DNA of 64,000 nucleotides from Luidia sarsii (taxonomy: Eukaryota > Echinodermata > Asteroidea > Paxillosida > Luidiidae). Below the pieces are notes generated by a model, which did no database searches, was not told the origin of the DNA, and worked only from the letters and a program-made list of their open reading frames with translations. The stretch is taken from positions 27,486,862 to 27,550,861 of the forward strand of contig OX465103.1 of NCBI GenBank assembly GCA_949987565.1. Direction: 5' to 3'. This document shows, piece by piece, positions 50,961-62,587 of the stretch. The position numbers and the translations under genes were made by a program. How positions within the stretch are numbered: position 1 is the first letter of the stretch; every line of letters begins with the position of its first letter.

Positions 50961-51951
50961 ACACGTAATCGTGTTCCTCCGTACGCTTCCATCTTCAGCT
51001 GCCACAAACTGATGTCAAACTACCCGTGAACTTCACACCATGTCTACCTGTATTTCTCTTCCTGTCTTCCCTGGTGTTGTTAGGTGTGTTTTGTTTTGGT
51101 GGGGGTGGTGCTTTGAATTTTACTCTTCCTTTCCTGATCTAATTGATGCACCTGCCTCTTTCAAAACCTGTTCACGTGAGCTTTGTGCTATCCATGGTAG
51201 AGAATGCGTGGCAGGAACCCTATGTCGGCAGCCTGTTTTCTTATTGTTCAGTAGTTGTCCATGCCTCTCAGTAAGTTGTACATCAAGACTAAATCGTTCT
51301 GCGCTGGACTGCATGTACGTGTGTGTAATGTAGACGGTTCCTGGCCCTGGTTGAGCTGTACCGCATGGTCTCTTTAAGCACACGAGGGGTGCATGTGGGG
51401 TTCGCGTAGTGCAGTGCCTCCTAGCCCGATGCCAGCCTGCTCGGCCTGTATGCCGTGCCTTGACGTGACGTGACGGGGCCCGCTGGTGCGTTCGCTCCCA
51501 TCTGCAGGAGTTACTGTAGCCGTTCCAGTACTCAGTCGCCTTCACCAGCTCCCCACCGCACGCTCCCGGACTGGAGAGTGTGTCAGTCAGTGACGGGTGA
51601 CCCCTAATAGGTCTGGACAGGCCCGCTGCCGGCTGCGAATTTAGGCCGTGAGAAGAGGGAAAACAGTAGAGAATGAGAAAGGTCGATTCGACTAAATAGA
51701 TAAACAGAAAGACGGAATCAGACACAAGTGAAATAGAGGGAGTCAGATAGGAAGACAGAGGGACAAACAGAGTCGGAGAAAAACGCGGACAGAGACAGAG
51801 TTAGATACTATAGATGCAGAAAGTGACGGACAGATGGGTACTCAGGAGATAGAGAGGCAGCGAGACAGAGGCAAATAGACAGACACCTATAGTGACAGGG
51901 AGACGGAGAGACAGAGGAGAGAGACAGAGACAGAGGGAGAGAGACAGAGAA

Positions 51952-53217
51952 GCATTCATGACATATGGCATTCATGACCTAAGGCATTCATGACCTAAGG
52001 CATTCATGACATATGGCATTCATGACCTAAGGCATTCATGACCTAAGACATTCATGACCTAAGGCATTCATGACCTATGGCATTCATGACCTTAAGACAT
52101 CCATGACCTAAGGCATTCATGACCTAAGGCATTCATGACCTAAGGCATTCGTGACCTAAGGCATTCATGACCTATGGCATTCATGACCTAAGACATTCGT
52201 GACCTAAGGCATTCATGACCTAAGGCATTCATGACCTAAGACATTCATGACCTAAGGCATTCATGACCTAAGGCATTCATGACCTAAGGCATTCATGACC
52301 TAAGGCATTCGTGACCTAAGGCATTCATGACCTATGGCATTCATGACCTAAGACATTCGTGACCTAAGGCATTCATGACCTAAGGCATTCATGACCTAAG
52401 ACATTCATGACCTAAGGCATTCATGACCTAAGGCATTCATGACCTAAGGCATTCATGACCTAAGGCATTCATGACCTAAGGCATTCATGACCTGGGGCAT
52501 TCATGACCTGAGGCATTCGCGACCTAAAGCATTCATGACCTATGGCATTCATGACCTAAGGCATTCATGACCTAAGGCTTCATGACCTAAGGCATTCATG
52601 ACCTAAGGCATTCATGGCCTAAGACATTCGTGACCTAAGGCATTCATGACCTAAGGCATTCATGACCTAAGGCATTCATGACCTAAGGCATTCATGACCT
52701 AAGGCATTCATGACCTAAGGCATTCATGACCTAAGGCATTCATGACCTAAGGCATTCATGACCTAAGGCATTCATGACCTTAGGCATTCATGACCTAAGG
52801 CATTCATGACCTAAGGCATTCATGACCTAAGGCATTCATGACCTAAGGCATTCATGACCTGAGGCATTCGCGACCTAAAGCATTCATGACCTGAGGCATT
52901 CGCGACCTAAAGCATTCATGACCTATGGCATTCATGACCTAAGGCATTCATGACCTAAGGCATTCATGACCTAAGGCATTCATGACCTAAGGCATTCATG
53001 GCCTAAGACATTCGTGACCTAAGGCATTCATGACCTAAGGCATTCATGACCTAAGGCATTCATGACCTAAGACATTCATGACCTAAGGCATTCATGACCT
53101 AAGGCATTCATGACCTAAGGCATTCATGACCTAAGGCATTCATGACCTAAGGCATTCATGACCTAAGGCATTCATGACCTAAGGCATTCATGACCTAAGG
53201 CATTCATGACCTAAGGC
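51952..53217. repeat. 16-bp minisatellite (GGCATTCATGACCTAA), about 79 units
   Basis: Near-continuous 16-bp period over about 1266 bp with variants ACATTCGTGACC, CTATGG and CTGAGG. Blocks of variant order recur (for example CTGAGGCATTCGCGACCTAA), pointing to higher-order duplications. Confidence 0.96.
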
Positions 53218-53589
53218 GGGGCTTTACCCGCACTTGACCCGAACGAATTGAGCGACGGACGTGCCGTAGAGGGCAGGCTTTGAGGCAGGTGGGATGCTGC
53301 AGGGCAATGGAGTGTGGCTTGGCTTCTGGGCCTGGTAGTCCGCGTTAGTCCGCGAACCTTTTCTTCTCGCGGGGAGGTTTCTGGAAAGATGGTCCCCCAT
53401 CTAAACGCACATAGAGTCCAGACGCCCTTTCTGTCAAGTCTCGGTCTCTGCTCCGGGCTCGGGCAATAGGGCTGGCGTTTAGGCTAGGGCTGGTGTTCAG
53501 GAAGCTTGACATTACCTATAGCATACAGTGGATCTTAAAACTATGGATTTCTGACCCTTACCTTTCCCACAACCCTAACCTTCTACTTC

Positions 53590-53765
53590 AACCCATTCCC
53601 TGGAGATACACACCCCCACACCGGCAAAGACGAGTTGAATACTTGGGAAAGCCACCATCTAAGGGCTGGATAGCTTAGATGGTAAGAGCGCTGGTATGCA
53701 AAACCAGAGGTCTCGGGTTCAAGTCCCGGTCCAGTCAAATTTCTCTTTGCCATTTTTTAAAATTA
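53590..53765 (+). mobile_element. tRNA-derived SINE copy with an intact tRNA-Cys-like cloverleaf
   Basis: tRNA-like body 53664-53736: GGCTGGA pairs with TCCAGTC (one G-T), D-arm TAGCTTAGATGGTAAGAGC, anticodon stem CTGGT/ACCAG around loop ATGCAAA (anticodon GCA, Cys), T-arm CGGGTTCAAGTCCCG. Flanked by the family head ACTTGGGAAAGCCACCATCT and tail TTTCTCTTTGCC. Confidence 0.88.
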
Positions 53766-54424
53766 GTTCCCAGTCAGTTTCTCATCGATTTGTTTGTCTT
53801 TAAACAATAGGCTTAGGCCTAGTACGATAGAGTAGTAAAGGAGAAGAGGTTGTAGTCAATTATATCAGGCAAAGAGGAGCAAATGAAGTCGATGGGGCAC
53901 ATCCATCCATGCACGATGGACTTTTCAAAGATCTCATCCCAATGACATAAAAATGCTTATCAGCTGTGGGGAATTGTCCTTCGATGTGCATCAGACCCAG
54001 GCCAATAAACGTGAAAAAATCACCAGTTCCAAGACAGAAATATATCTCAAAACCCTTGGTATAATTATTCTGTACAGCAGCTGCACAGCTGCCCGGAGTT
54101 GTGTGCAGGCCTTCCTCCACTTCTTACGGCGTTGGGAGGAAAAGGGAGACGAGGAGGGGAGGGGGGGGGGTTGAGATAAAGGAACGGGGGAGTTTAAAAT
54201 GAAATCGAGGACCTCAATAAGTCCCCTTTGTTACGCCGTGTTGACATTGCATCAGAGCAGGAATGTCGGGCCTTTGTGCCGGCCAGTGATTGACGGGTCA
54301 GGAGCCTTTCATAATCCCGGCATACCCACACCTTCGAGTTCAGTACTTGGGTCCCCCCCCTTCTCTCCACCCTTCTCTCTTCTCTTTTCCCAAATCACTC
54401 TCCGCCCGAAGTCATTCTGCCATA

Positions 54425-54882
54425 TAGCTCTCCCTCCTCTCCCTCCCTCCCTCCCTCCCTCCCACCCTCCCTCCCTCCCTCCCTCCCTCCCTCCCTCCCT
54501 CCCTCCCTCCCTCCTCTCCCTCCCTCCCTCCCTCCTCTCCCTCCCTCCCCCCTCCCCCTCCTCTCCCTCCCTCCCTCCCTCCCTCCCTCCTCTCCCTCCC
54601 TCCCTCCCTCCCTCCTCTCCCTCCCTCCCCCCCTCCCCCTCCTCTCCCTCCCTCCCTCCCTCCCTCCCTCCCTCCCTCCCTCCCTCCCTCCCTCCCTCCC
54701 TCCCTCCCTCCCTCCCTCCCTCCCGCCCTCCCTCCCTCCCTCCCTCCCTCCCTCCCTCCCTCCCTCCCTCCCTCCCTCCCTCCCTCCCTCCCTCCCTCCC
54801 TCCCTCCCTCCCTCCCTCTCTTCCCTCCCTCCCCCCTCCCTCCCTCCTCTCCCTCCCTCCCTCCCTCCCCCTCTTCCCTCTG
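54425..54882. repeat. (CCCT)n tetranucleotide array
   Basis: Almost pure CCCT with CTCT and CCCC interruptions, about 455 bp. Overlapping open frames on both strands are artefacts. Confidence 0.96.
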
Positions 54883-55095
54883 CGTCTTATATTGATTGAT
54901 TGCCCTCGGGTTCCATCAACGTCACCCATGTCTGACTGATGGGAGGAAACTCGCTCCTTGCCTGTGACAAGGGGGAACGAGTCCGCCTGTACCACGCCAT
55001 GAAATGGCATCAGGGTAACCGTGCCAAGAATCATTCCAGCTATAATGGTCGTAACGGTTATCTTTGTGCGAACTATTCGTGAAGTAAATACCCCC

Positions 55096-55248
55096 AAAAT
55101 GTTGCAAACTGCTCACTGACTAAAATGACTGGCGCTACATGAATCTCAAAAGTTAGAGGGCCTGACGTTTCGATCCTAGCAGGACCTTTTTGAGAAAGGT
55201 CCTGCCCTGCTATGATCGAACAGTCAGGCATCTAACCTTTGAGTCTCT
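55096..55248. mobile_element. Foldback family B copy
   Basis: AATGTTGCAAACTGCTCACT, AGAGGGCCTGACGTTTCGAT, CCTAGCAGGACCTTTTTGAG, then a diverged inverse half. Confidence 0.75.
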
Positions 55249-56518
55249 AAGTGTACCGATTGCGGTGACACTATGTAAGTCATCTCATGTGGACTCGGAG
55301 GAGAACGGCTCTTAGACGAGCCCGGAGAAATTGGAGAGTTACCGGCTCTTCTCGGAGCCGTACTTTTCCCCCGAAATGCTGTCACCATTAAACTGCCCAC
55401 ATTGCGCTTCCACGGTGAAACCACTCAAGTCTTTTCAGAGTAGCTGCTTGTATACGACTCGGACAAATTTACTCGAAAACATTTCTTCAGGAAAGTGATT
55501 GGTGTTTAGTTCAGTAGCATCTCATTGTTTGTCTGCGTTGTAGTCTCTGTTTTGGTTTGTTCGTTAACAAAGGTTTTGAATCGGTTTCTGATTTTAGTTT
55601 TGATGCGTTGAGGCGAGGTTGCCGCTTCGGTTGTTGCTGCTATTCTGCTGTCGTTGCTATGGTTTTTGCTGTCGCCGTTCCCGTTGCTGCTGTTCATACT
55701 GACGTAAGGTTGCCTCACGTCAATGTACAGTGGTGCAGTTTTGGGCACCCATTTTTCTTGACCCAACTGATTGGCTGCTTGACTGTGAGAGCCCTGTGGT
55801 ACGATCCCCAGTGGGAAAAGAGGGTCATTACGTGTGAATCACTGGGCTCCATTTGTAAAGATTTAGCAATTTAGTGATCGATACACTGAACAGTCTTTTG
55901 ACAGACGTTGGTGAAAAATATGAACAAATTACATTATTGCCCAATAAAAGCCCGCTTGTAAGATTGTGTTGGTCAAAATCAAGCAAAATCTCCTAATACC
56001 GAAATCGAACCAAGAGTTGGGTCATCGATTTTCCCCACCACTTTTGGGGCCTTAACTTTTGTTAAGTGTAACGCTAAAGGCTAACCCAAAAACTGAGCCG
56101 GCACGTTTCACTGCCGGCAGTGAATTTGAAACTTCTGAGAAAACTATTTGGATTGAGATGGTGAAGGTGTTCGTTCTCTTCTGTTCTCTTCACGAGGATC
56201 ACGGAACTGCCTCTTCTGTGCTTTTCTTGTGTGACAGCGGTCCTGGTGGAGTATGATTGGAAATGTTGCTCGGGCGGGTTTGTTTGTTCACCGCTCGTCT
56301 TTGTGTCACGGTAAACACAGAATGCATGGGTGTTAGCACATTGTAATGTGTCGGTAATTGTTCGAAGGTCATCCATCAATTTCTTGGGCTCACTTGCGCA
56401 GCTTCGTTGACTGCTGACAATTGCTTTTTTTATTTTTCGCCGTCGGGAATCGACCCCCCCCCCCGTCAATAACTCAAACTCACCCCTCTTCCCCTCCCTC
56501 CCCTCCCTCCCTCCCCTA

Positions 56519-57014
56519 TACCTGCCTACCTGCCTGCATGCCTGCCTTCCTACCTACCTGCCTGTCTACCTGTCTAGCTACCTACCTACCTACCTGCCTG
56601 ACTACCTGCCTGTCTACCTGTCTAGCTACCTACCTGCCTACCTGTCTACCTGCCTGTCTACCTGTCTACCTGTCTACCTACCTACCTACCTGTCTGCCTG
56701 TCTACCTGTCTAACTACCTACCTACCTGCCTACCTGCCTACCTGCCTGTCTACCTGCCTGTCTACCTACCTGTCTACCTGTCTACCTGTCTACCTGTCTA
56801 CCTGTCTACCTACCTACCTACCTACCTGCCTGTCTACCTGTCTAGCTACCTACCTACCTACCTGCCTGACTACCTGCCTGTCTACCTGTCTAGCTACCTA
56901 CCTGCCTACCTGTCTACCTGCCTGTTTACCTGCCCACCTGCCTACCTGCCTGTCTACCTGCCTGTCTACCTGCCTGTCTACCTGTCTACCTGCCTGTCTA
57001 CCTGCCTGTCTACC
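56519..57014. repeat. (CCTG/CCTA/TCTA)n tetranucleotide array
   Basis: CCTGCCTACCTGTCTACCTA-type sequence for about 495 bp. The open frame across it is compositional. Confidence 0.95.
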
Positions 57015-58210
57015 CGTCTGCCTCCAGACTCGAGTCGGACATGAGTTCGTGTCACGATTCACACAAGTCTGCCTTTATGGACTTTGACAAGCTCACGGCA
57101 CGCGTCAAACTTTCTCCTCTTTCTTTGAGAAAATAAAATCCATAAAATATCTGGAACTTGGCAAACGACCGATCTCTTTCGTTTAGAAGTTCGTTCAGAC
57201 TAGCTTCTGAACGAGCTATCCCTTCTGGACGAGTAAGTCCACATCCATAAACACAGAAACTTAAACACAGAACGCACAAGTGAATGTTCAGAAACATGAA
57301 TGTACTGCAGGGTTTTGCCAATTCAGTGCTCGGCAAAAACAGTGAAAAACGCTGCGCGTAGTGCAAGAAAATCGAGCGCAAAAGTTACTTTAAAAGTCCC
57401 GCGTCGACCCCACACACTCACAAAAACCTTTCACCAATTTTGATACATTAACCATAAAATGCGGTTTTTAGTCTAATCCCTGGCCCCTTGGGTCCTATTC
57501 GCTTCCCGACGGAACCCTCTCTTTTCAAGCCTCAAACGTTTTTTTCTCCTTTTCTTTTCCTGTTCATGGTGACGACTGTTTCATAATTGGTAAGCGGACA
57601 CCGTGGCTTTTAAACTTAGCTCGTGATGTTCTTTGTCGAGCCCACAGTGGCCTGCTTTTTTGTCCCGACCACGAGCACAAAGGAAGCACCCTGGGCTAGG
57701 CAGAACGGGAGGGGGGTGGGAGAGTTAAACAAGAACTGCCAAATCTGCCCCCTCCCTTCCCCTCTCCCTCTCTCTTTCCTCCAGTCTCAATCCTCACCCC
57801 GTCCATACCCTATAAGCCAGACTATAAAGGCTTGTAATACAATATGGGCTGCCTATTTTGGGGGGGATTGTAACCATCTCGGGAAAGGTATGCGCAACGC
57901 GCCATGCCTGTGCAGTACACGGTCGTGAGGACTCCATTAACGTTTGAACGAATTTTGTTTGGACTCAGGAGAAAAATTTCGAAATCGAGAACCATTTCTT
58001 GTAAGTTTGTCCCCTCCTAAATGTGCCTTGTCGTTTCCACCCTTTCGTGCTCTGAGCAAAGAAGTCAGCCGTGTCCTTCTGAGACCATCTCTACACGAAT
58101 CCCCCCCCCTGTCTCTCTCTCTCTCTCTCTCATTTTCGTTAACCTTTTTGCCCATTTTCGTGCGAGGCACACCTGAAACGTGCGAGGCAGACCTTCGCGG
58201 TTTCTTGTAC

Positions 58211-58279
58211 CGCAGTGCATCATGGGATCGGAAGCCAGCTCCGAGGTGGCGCTAGCTTTCTGTCCCATGATGCACTGCG
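58211..58279. repeat. 69-bp hairpin with perfect 17-bp stem
   Basis: CGCAGTGCATCATGGGA at 58211-58227 and its exact inverse at 58263-58279; the loop is partly self-complementary (GAAGCCAGC with GCTAGCTTTC). Confidence 0.8.
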
Positions 58280-58562
58280 ATATCAGAGCCGCAAATAGCT
58301 TGTACATGCACTTGCTCTGTTTATCAGTAGCAGTATTTGGGGAAAGGACTTCATGGGCGTCGATCCGCTACCGACGCGAATTACGTATCATTAATGTTCA
58401 TTAATATTCATATCGGCCAACGAGTACATTACGTTATGTCCTATACTCGAGTGTGGGTTGCTATTATTGTTGGGGAGTGGATGAAATTGAAAGGTAATTT
58501 GAAATACGTCATTCGCGTTGGTACAGGATGAACGTCCATGGCCCACGGATCAAACTCGGGCT

Positions 58563-58760
58563 GGGGATTATCTCCGTCTGACAAAACCTGAAAATCCAGG
58601 TTATGGTTTGCCACGAATTTGAAGGTTTGCTGACTCTATAACTACAGAGTATTCACCAAGAAACTGGGGCCAAACGCCCCACAGATGCCTTTAAGCTTAT
58701 AACGGGTAAGAGGAATATGACCGAAGCCTAATCCCGAGCCTAAGCCTTCATCTGCATCTG
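58563..58760. mobile_element. Foldback family C copy, opposite orientation
   Basis: TCCGTCTGACAAAACCTGAA at the left, AAGAAACTGGGGCCAAACGC inside, ATCCCGAGCCTAAGCCTTCA at the right. Confidence 0.75.
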
Positions 58761-59138
58761 TAGTTGCCTTGCTACTTCCTCAATGCAGAGTTCAAAGGTC
58801 ATAGTCTCGAGCTTATGTGCCGGCAACAATTAGTTTCAAATTGAAACTGTTAAACGCACCAAGGAATACCGAGATATATTTGAGTCGAAACACTTTCATT
58901 GTTCCTTTCTTCTCCAAAGCAAAACTTTATGAATCGGTATATATAGAGTGATTTGACATTTCGAAATTGTTTTATTACCCCAAAAATATAAACCATGGCA
59001 TGAGCGTTGATAGAAAATACAGGCTGGTTAAAGCAAGGGTTTATTCATTTATTTATTTTCTTTTACCAAATAAACAAACAAACAATCTAGCAAACAAACG
59101 GATTTTTTTCCCCGACACTTTGTGAAAAAAGCAGAAGA

Positions 59139-59250
59139 AAGTTTTGACTTGACATGGACTTGAACCCCAGACGTCTGGGTCTAGTGCTGGTACGTTTAGC
59201 GAGTGGTCTTGGGTTCAAGTTCCGGCCCAGTCATGTTTTTCTTTGCTATA
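59139..59250. mobile_element. Rearranged SINE: two inverted body parts fused
   Basis: Minus-strand body start (GACATGGACTTGAACCCCAG) runs directly into plus-strand body end (GTCTTGGGTTCAAGTTCCGG, CCCAGTCA) and tail TTTTTCTTTGC. Confidence 0.6.
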
Positions 59251-61379
59251 ATCACTATTTGGTCATCTCTTTCGAGAAGCAAAGTCTCTTGACGACGGGT
59301 AGAGTACCTACTGTCCGAAACGTTGGGATGCCGGCACTTTCTCGAAAGAGATGACTTTATATGGTGTCATCTCACCCTGTCCACATTGTGAATTCAATCT
59401 TCAAATCTTCAAATAGTTGTCTGTTTTTGATTGAGAAACTTCAGGAATTGAGTGAAAATCAAAATGATCAGTCCGGGATGAGCTAGGGTTTGGGGTGGGG
59501 TGGGGAGGAAGGGGGGGGGGGGGTGGGGAGGAAGGGGTGGTGGGGTGGATTGGTCGGGAACGAAGTGGTTGTTAAACATCATTCCAGTCACGCTCCACAA
59601 ACATATCACGACACCGGACAAAAGGCCAGGCGTTGACCGGTGCGAGCAGGGGGTCCCTCTCCCTCCCCATCCCGCCTCTCTCCCCTTATCGCTCCCGTCT
59701 AACTCTCGACTCTATCAACCCTTATCAGGTTGCCAAACTCAGCCCTGCATTCATTTAGCAAACATTTGCTCTCAATCTCTGTCTCTCTCCTGCTCTCTCT
59801 CTTTCTCGGAGTGATCCCCGCACGAAGGTTTTGAAGTTGTAAACAGGCAGTGCAGACAATCCGTGTGCAAACCTCCCTTCACCGAAATGAAAAGAAACGA
59901 AAGAAAGGATCCCTATACTATAGCATTCCCTGGTCTATCTGATTAATATTTAACCATACAAATTCACGGGGAAGATAAATAGAGGACAAAATAACAAGGC
60001 ACACCCATTTCAATAGAACTCTATGGGAGTTATATATTTACAAAGGAGATATGCCCAAGCATTGCATAAGATGTATGTACAATACAATTCATAATATTTA
60101 TAGCTGTAAAAAATAGTTGTGGTGTTACGGATTGTACAGACCTCCCCACACAGCTGTTTCGAAACCAAAAAAAGGGAAAATTTGTGCCTTTAAAGCGCCC
60201 AAAGATAGGTTTCTTTTTGTACATAAAATACATTTCTGTTTTTAATATAATAATAATTATATTTTCATATATCATCAAGTGTTAATATGGGCGGACGTTC
60301 GTACTCAATGGTTTGAACAAAAAATCCTGCTTTCTCCTTTCGCCATCGACTCCATCATTGGATGGCCAACTGTTAGTTTAAGGACATTCTATTCCGAGTT
60401 CTCCAAGGATACAAACAGTTAAAGAGCTGCTTATGTTTGTCATTGTTTCTCTTTTCAGTGAATGTTTTTCAACGCCTGATTGCATAACCAGTATAACAAG
60501 TAACGGTTTAAGTCAACAATTAAACTAATAAATATTTTATTTTAGAAAAGAGCATTACGTAGACTACACGGTTAAACGTTCGGGGATAATTTTGATGGTA
60601 TTCCCCATACATGCCCCCTTGATTTTTCTATAATGTCTTTAATCTTTCGAAGCCAGCTTGCAATCTCTGGGAATCAATACGACTAAAGGTCGTTTATTTG
60701 TGAGGACTGGGACATGGCTGGGGAATCAGGATGGATAGACTCACAAACTTGACCCAGAATCAGCCCAGCCACAAGATGTTCTTATTATTTGGTTTGGTTT
60801 TTCCCTTGTCCACGTTTGAGAGGGGGATAAGGAGCGAGAGTCGTGTGCGACCGCGCTGTTCATTTCAGTTCCGGAAAAGGTGTATGTTCTCTGCATCCTG
60901 TTTTCGATAAGAAAAGGTTGACTGGAATCTAGGCAGCTCGCTGAGTTTCGGCGACTGGAGTGAGGAGACTAGTGCCCGAAGGGAGCCGTGGTACTTGCCG
61001 CAGGGCTAATACGGCAGGAAGGCATTGTGTTACCTCCCCTGGACAATTTCGACTAGTCTCCCCTCGAGGCGGTTTCTGCCTCTGTTGTCGGGGCGAAGGA
61101 CCCCCGGGGAGTTGTCTGGCGGGTATGGGGAGATGATTGTGAGCGGAAATATTGTCCGTGGAGGAAAGGAGAGGGTGGGGTCAAGAATGTGGCAGGAATT
61201 AGTGGAAGCAAATGGGGCAAGAAAAGATGTCTCTGAGCCATCGTTAGTCTGAGAGAATTTACTTCTCATCGCAGTCTTCCATTTTGACCCGGGTTCAATC
61301 CCCATCAGGACAAGCTCAATGCGTGCACTTGGGGTTTAAAACGTGTTTCCCGAAGAGCATGACTGGAACTTTTCGGCAG

Positions 61380-62165
61380 CCGTGGGCGGCCTATGCCTTG
61401 CTTTGGGCTATAGTCACCCGTTCTAGTTTCATTCTGAGAGCCCTGACTATAACTGTCTGCCGCCAACAGGAATGGAGGTCTTGTCTATGTGTCAGCCTTA
61501 GCTTGCTGCCCGTCACCGATAGGCGGGGCCTCTGCCTTGCTTCAGACTATAGTGCCCGTGCAGAGCAATGTGTCAGCCTTGGCTAGTAGTCGACTAGCAA
61601 TGGGAACGGAGGCTCATGCCTTGCTTAAGTCTTGTCACCACACCCAGCTCTATTTGTCAGCCTTGGCTAGCAGTCTATTACCAATAGGGATGGAGGCTCA
61701 TGCCTTGCTTCAGACAAGTCATCCCTCCCAGTTCTATTTGTCAGCCTTGGCTGGCAGTCTACCACCAACAGGGATGGAGGCTCATACCTTGCTTCAGACT
61801 AGTCACTCCTCCCAGTTCTATTTGTCAGCCTTGGCTGGCAGTCTACCTTCAATAGGGATGGAGGCTTATGCCTTGCTTCAGACTAGTCAGCCCCTCCCAG
61901 TTCTATTTGTCAGCCTTGGCTGGCAGTCTATTACCAATAGGGATGGAGGCTTATGCCTTGCTTCAGACTAGTCACCCTTCCCAGTTCTATTTGTCAGCCT
62001 TGGCTGGCAGTCTATTACCAATAGTGATGGAGGCTCATGCCTCGCTCCACACTAGTCACCCCTCCCAGTTCTGTCGGTCAGACTTGCCTGGTGGTCTACC
62101 ACCAATACGGACAAGCGGTTAAGGTCTGGCTTCAGACTAACCACCCCTCCCAGTTCCCCTTCCTT
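61380..62165. repeat. 84-bp repeat array 2 (about 8-9 units), downstream of Wnt7
   Basis: Units of 84-85 bp with TTCTATTTGTCAGCCTTGGC, GGCAGTCT and GGGATGGAGGCTCATGCCTT, matching array 1 in ATXN10 intron 8 in the same orientation. The period is a multiple of three, so a frame stays open over several units. Confidence 0.93.
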
Positions 62166-62587
62166 GCCCGGGCTGGCATCAGTCAACCGACGGCAGCCAT
62201 ATTGGCTTCTGCCGAGACCTGAGGGCCGAGCGAACCCTCCAGTTCCAAACCGAAAGAGTCGAACGACCACACCTTTCTTTTCCCTTTTAAAACGCGAAGG
62301 GCTGTTCAGACATATTATACATTTAGGAAGAAGGGCCACAATCTTCGGATGTTGTTGCGAGCAAAACGCATCTTTGTGTTTGAAGAGAAGCAAGAGAGAA
62401 GAAGTTGGAGGTTCTGTGTGGACGTCCAGAGCCGCAGCAGTCGACTTCCAAAGATGGCGACGTGATGACGTCATTCCCGAGCCCCCTCACTGTTCTCAAA
62501 ATGCGCAGAGGTTGGTGACAGGTCCACGCGCACCATCGAAAGTTGCCCAGTAAATTGTCACTTTGAGTCCGTTCGAACTGGGCGCTC

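Larger units (their letters stand above)
49280..62587. other. ATXN10-Wnt7 intergenic spacer (about 13.3 kb)
   Basis: No gene recognised. Minisatellites occupy 51.95-53.2, 54.4-54.9, 56.5-57.0 and 61.4-62.2 kb. Non-repetitive, GC-richer stretches at about 51.0-51.65, 57.0-58.5 and 60.6-61.4 kb are the places to look for Wnt7 regulatory DNA. Confidence 0.7.

Noticed and set aside
54309..55097. 262-codon Arg/Glu/Gly-rich open frame (and the 246-codon plus-strand frame)
   Set aside because: (CCCT)n tetranucleotide artefact on both strands.
56421..57044. 207-codon Leu/Pro/Thr-rich open frame with CLPVYLS repeats
   Set aside because: CCTG/CCTA tetranucleotide array; repeat translation, not a membrane protein.
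61489..62122. Open frames with a 28-residue repeat (ALLQTSHPSQFYLSALAG)
   Set aside because: The 84-bp period is a multiple of three, so openness is expected; variant units carry frame breaks and the array in ATXN10 intron 8 is broken.
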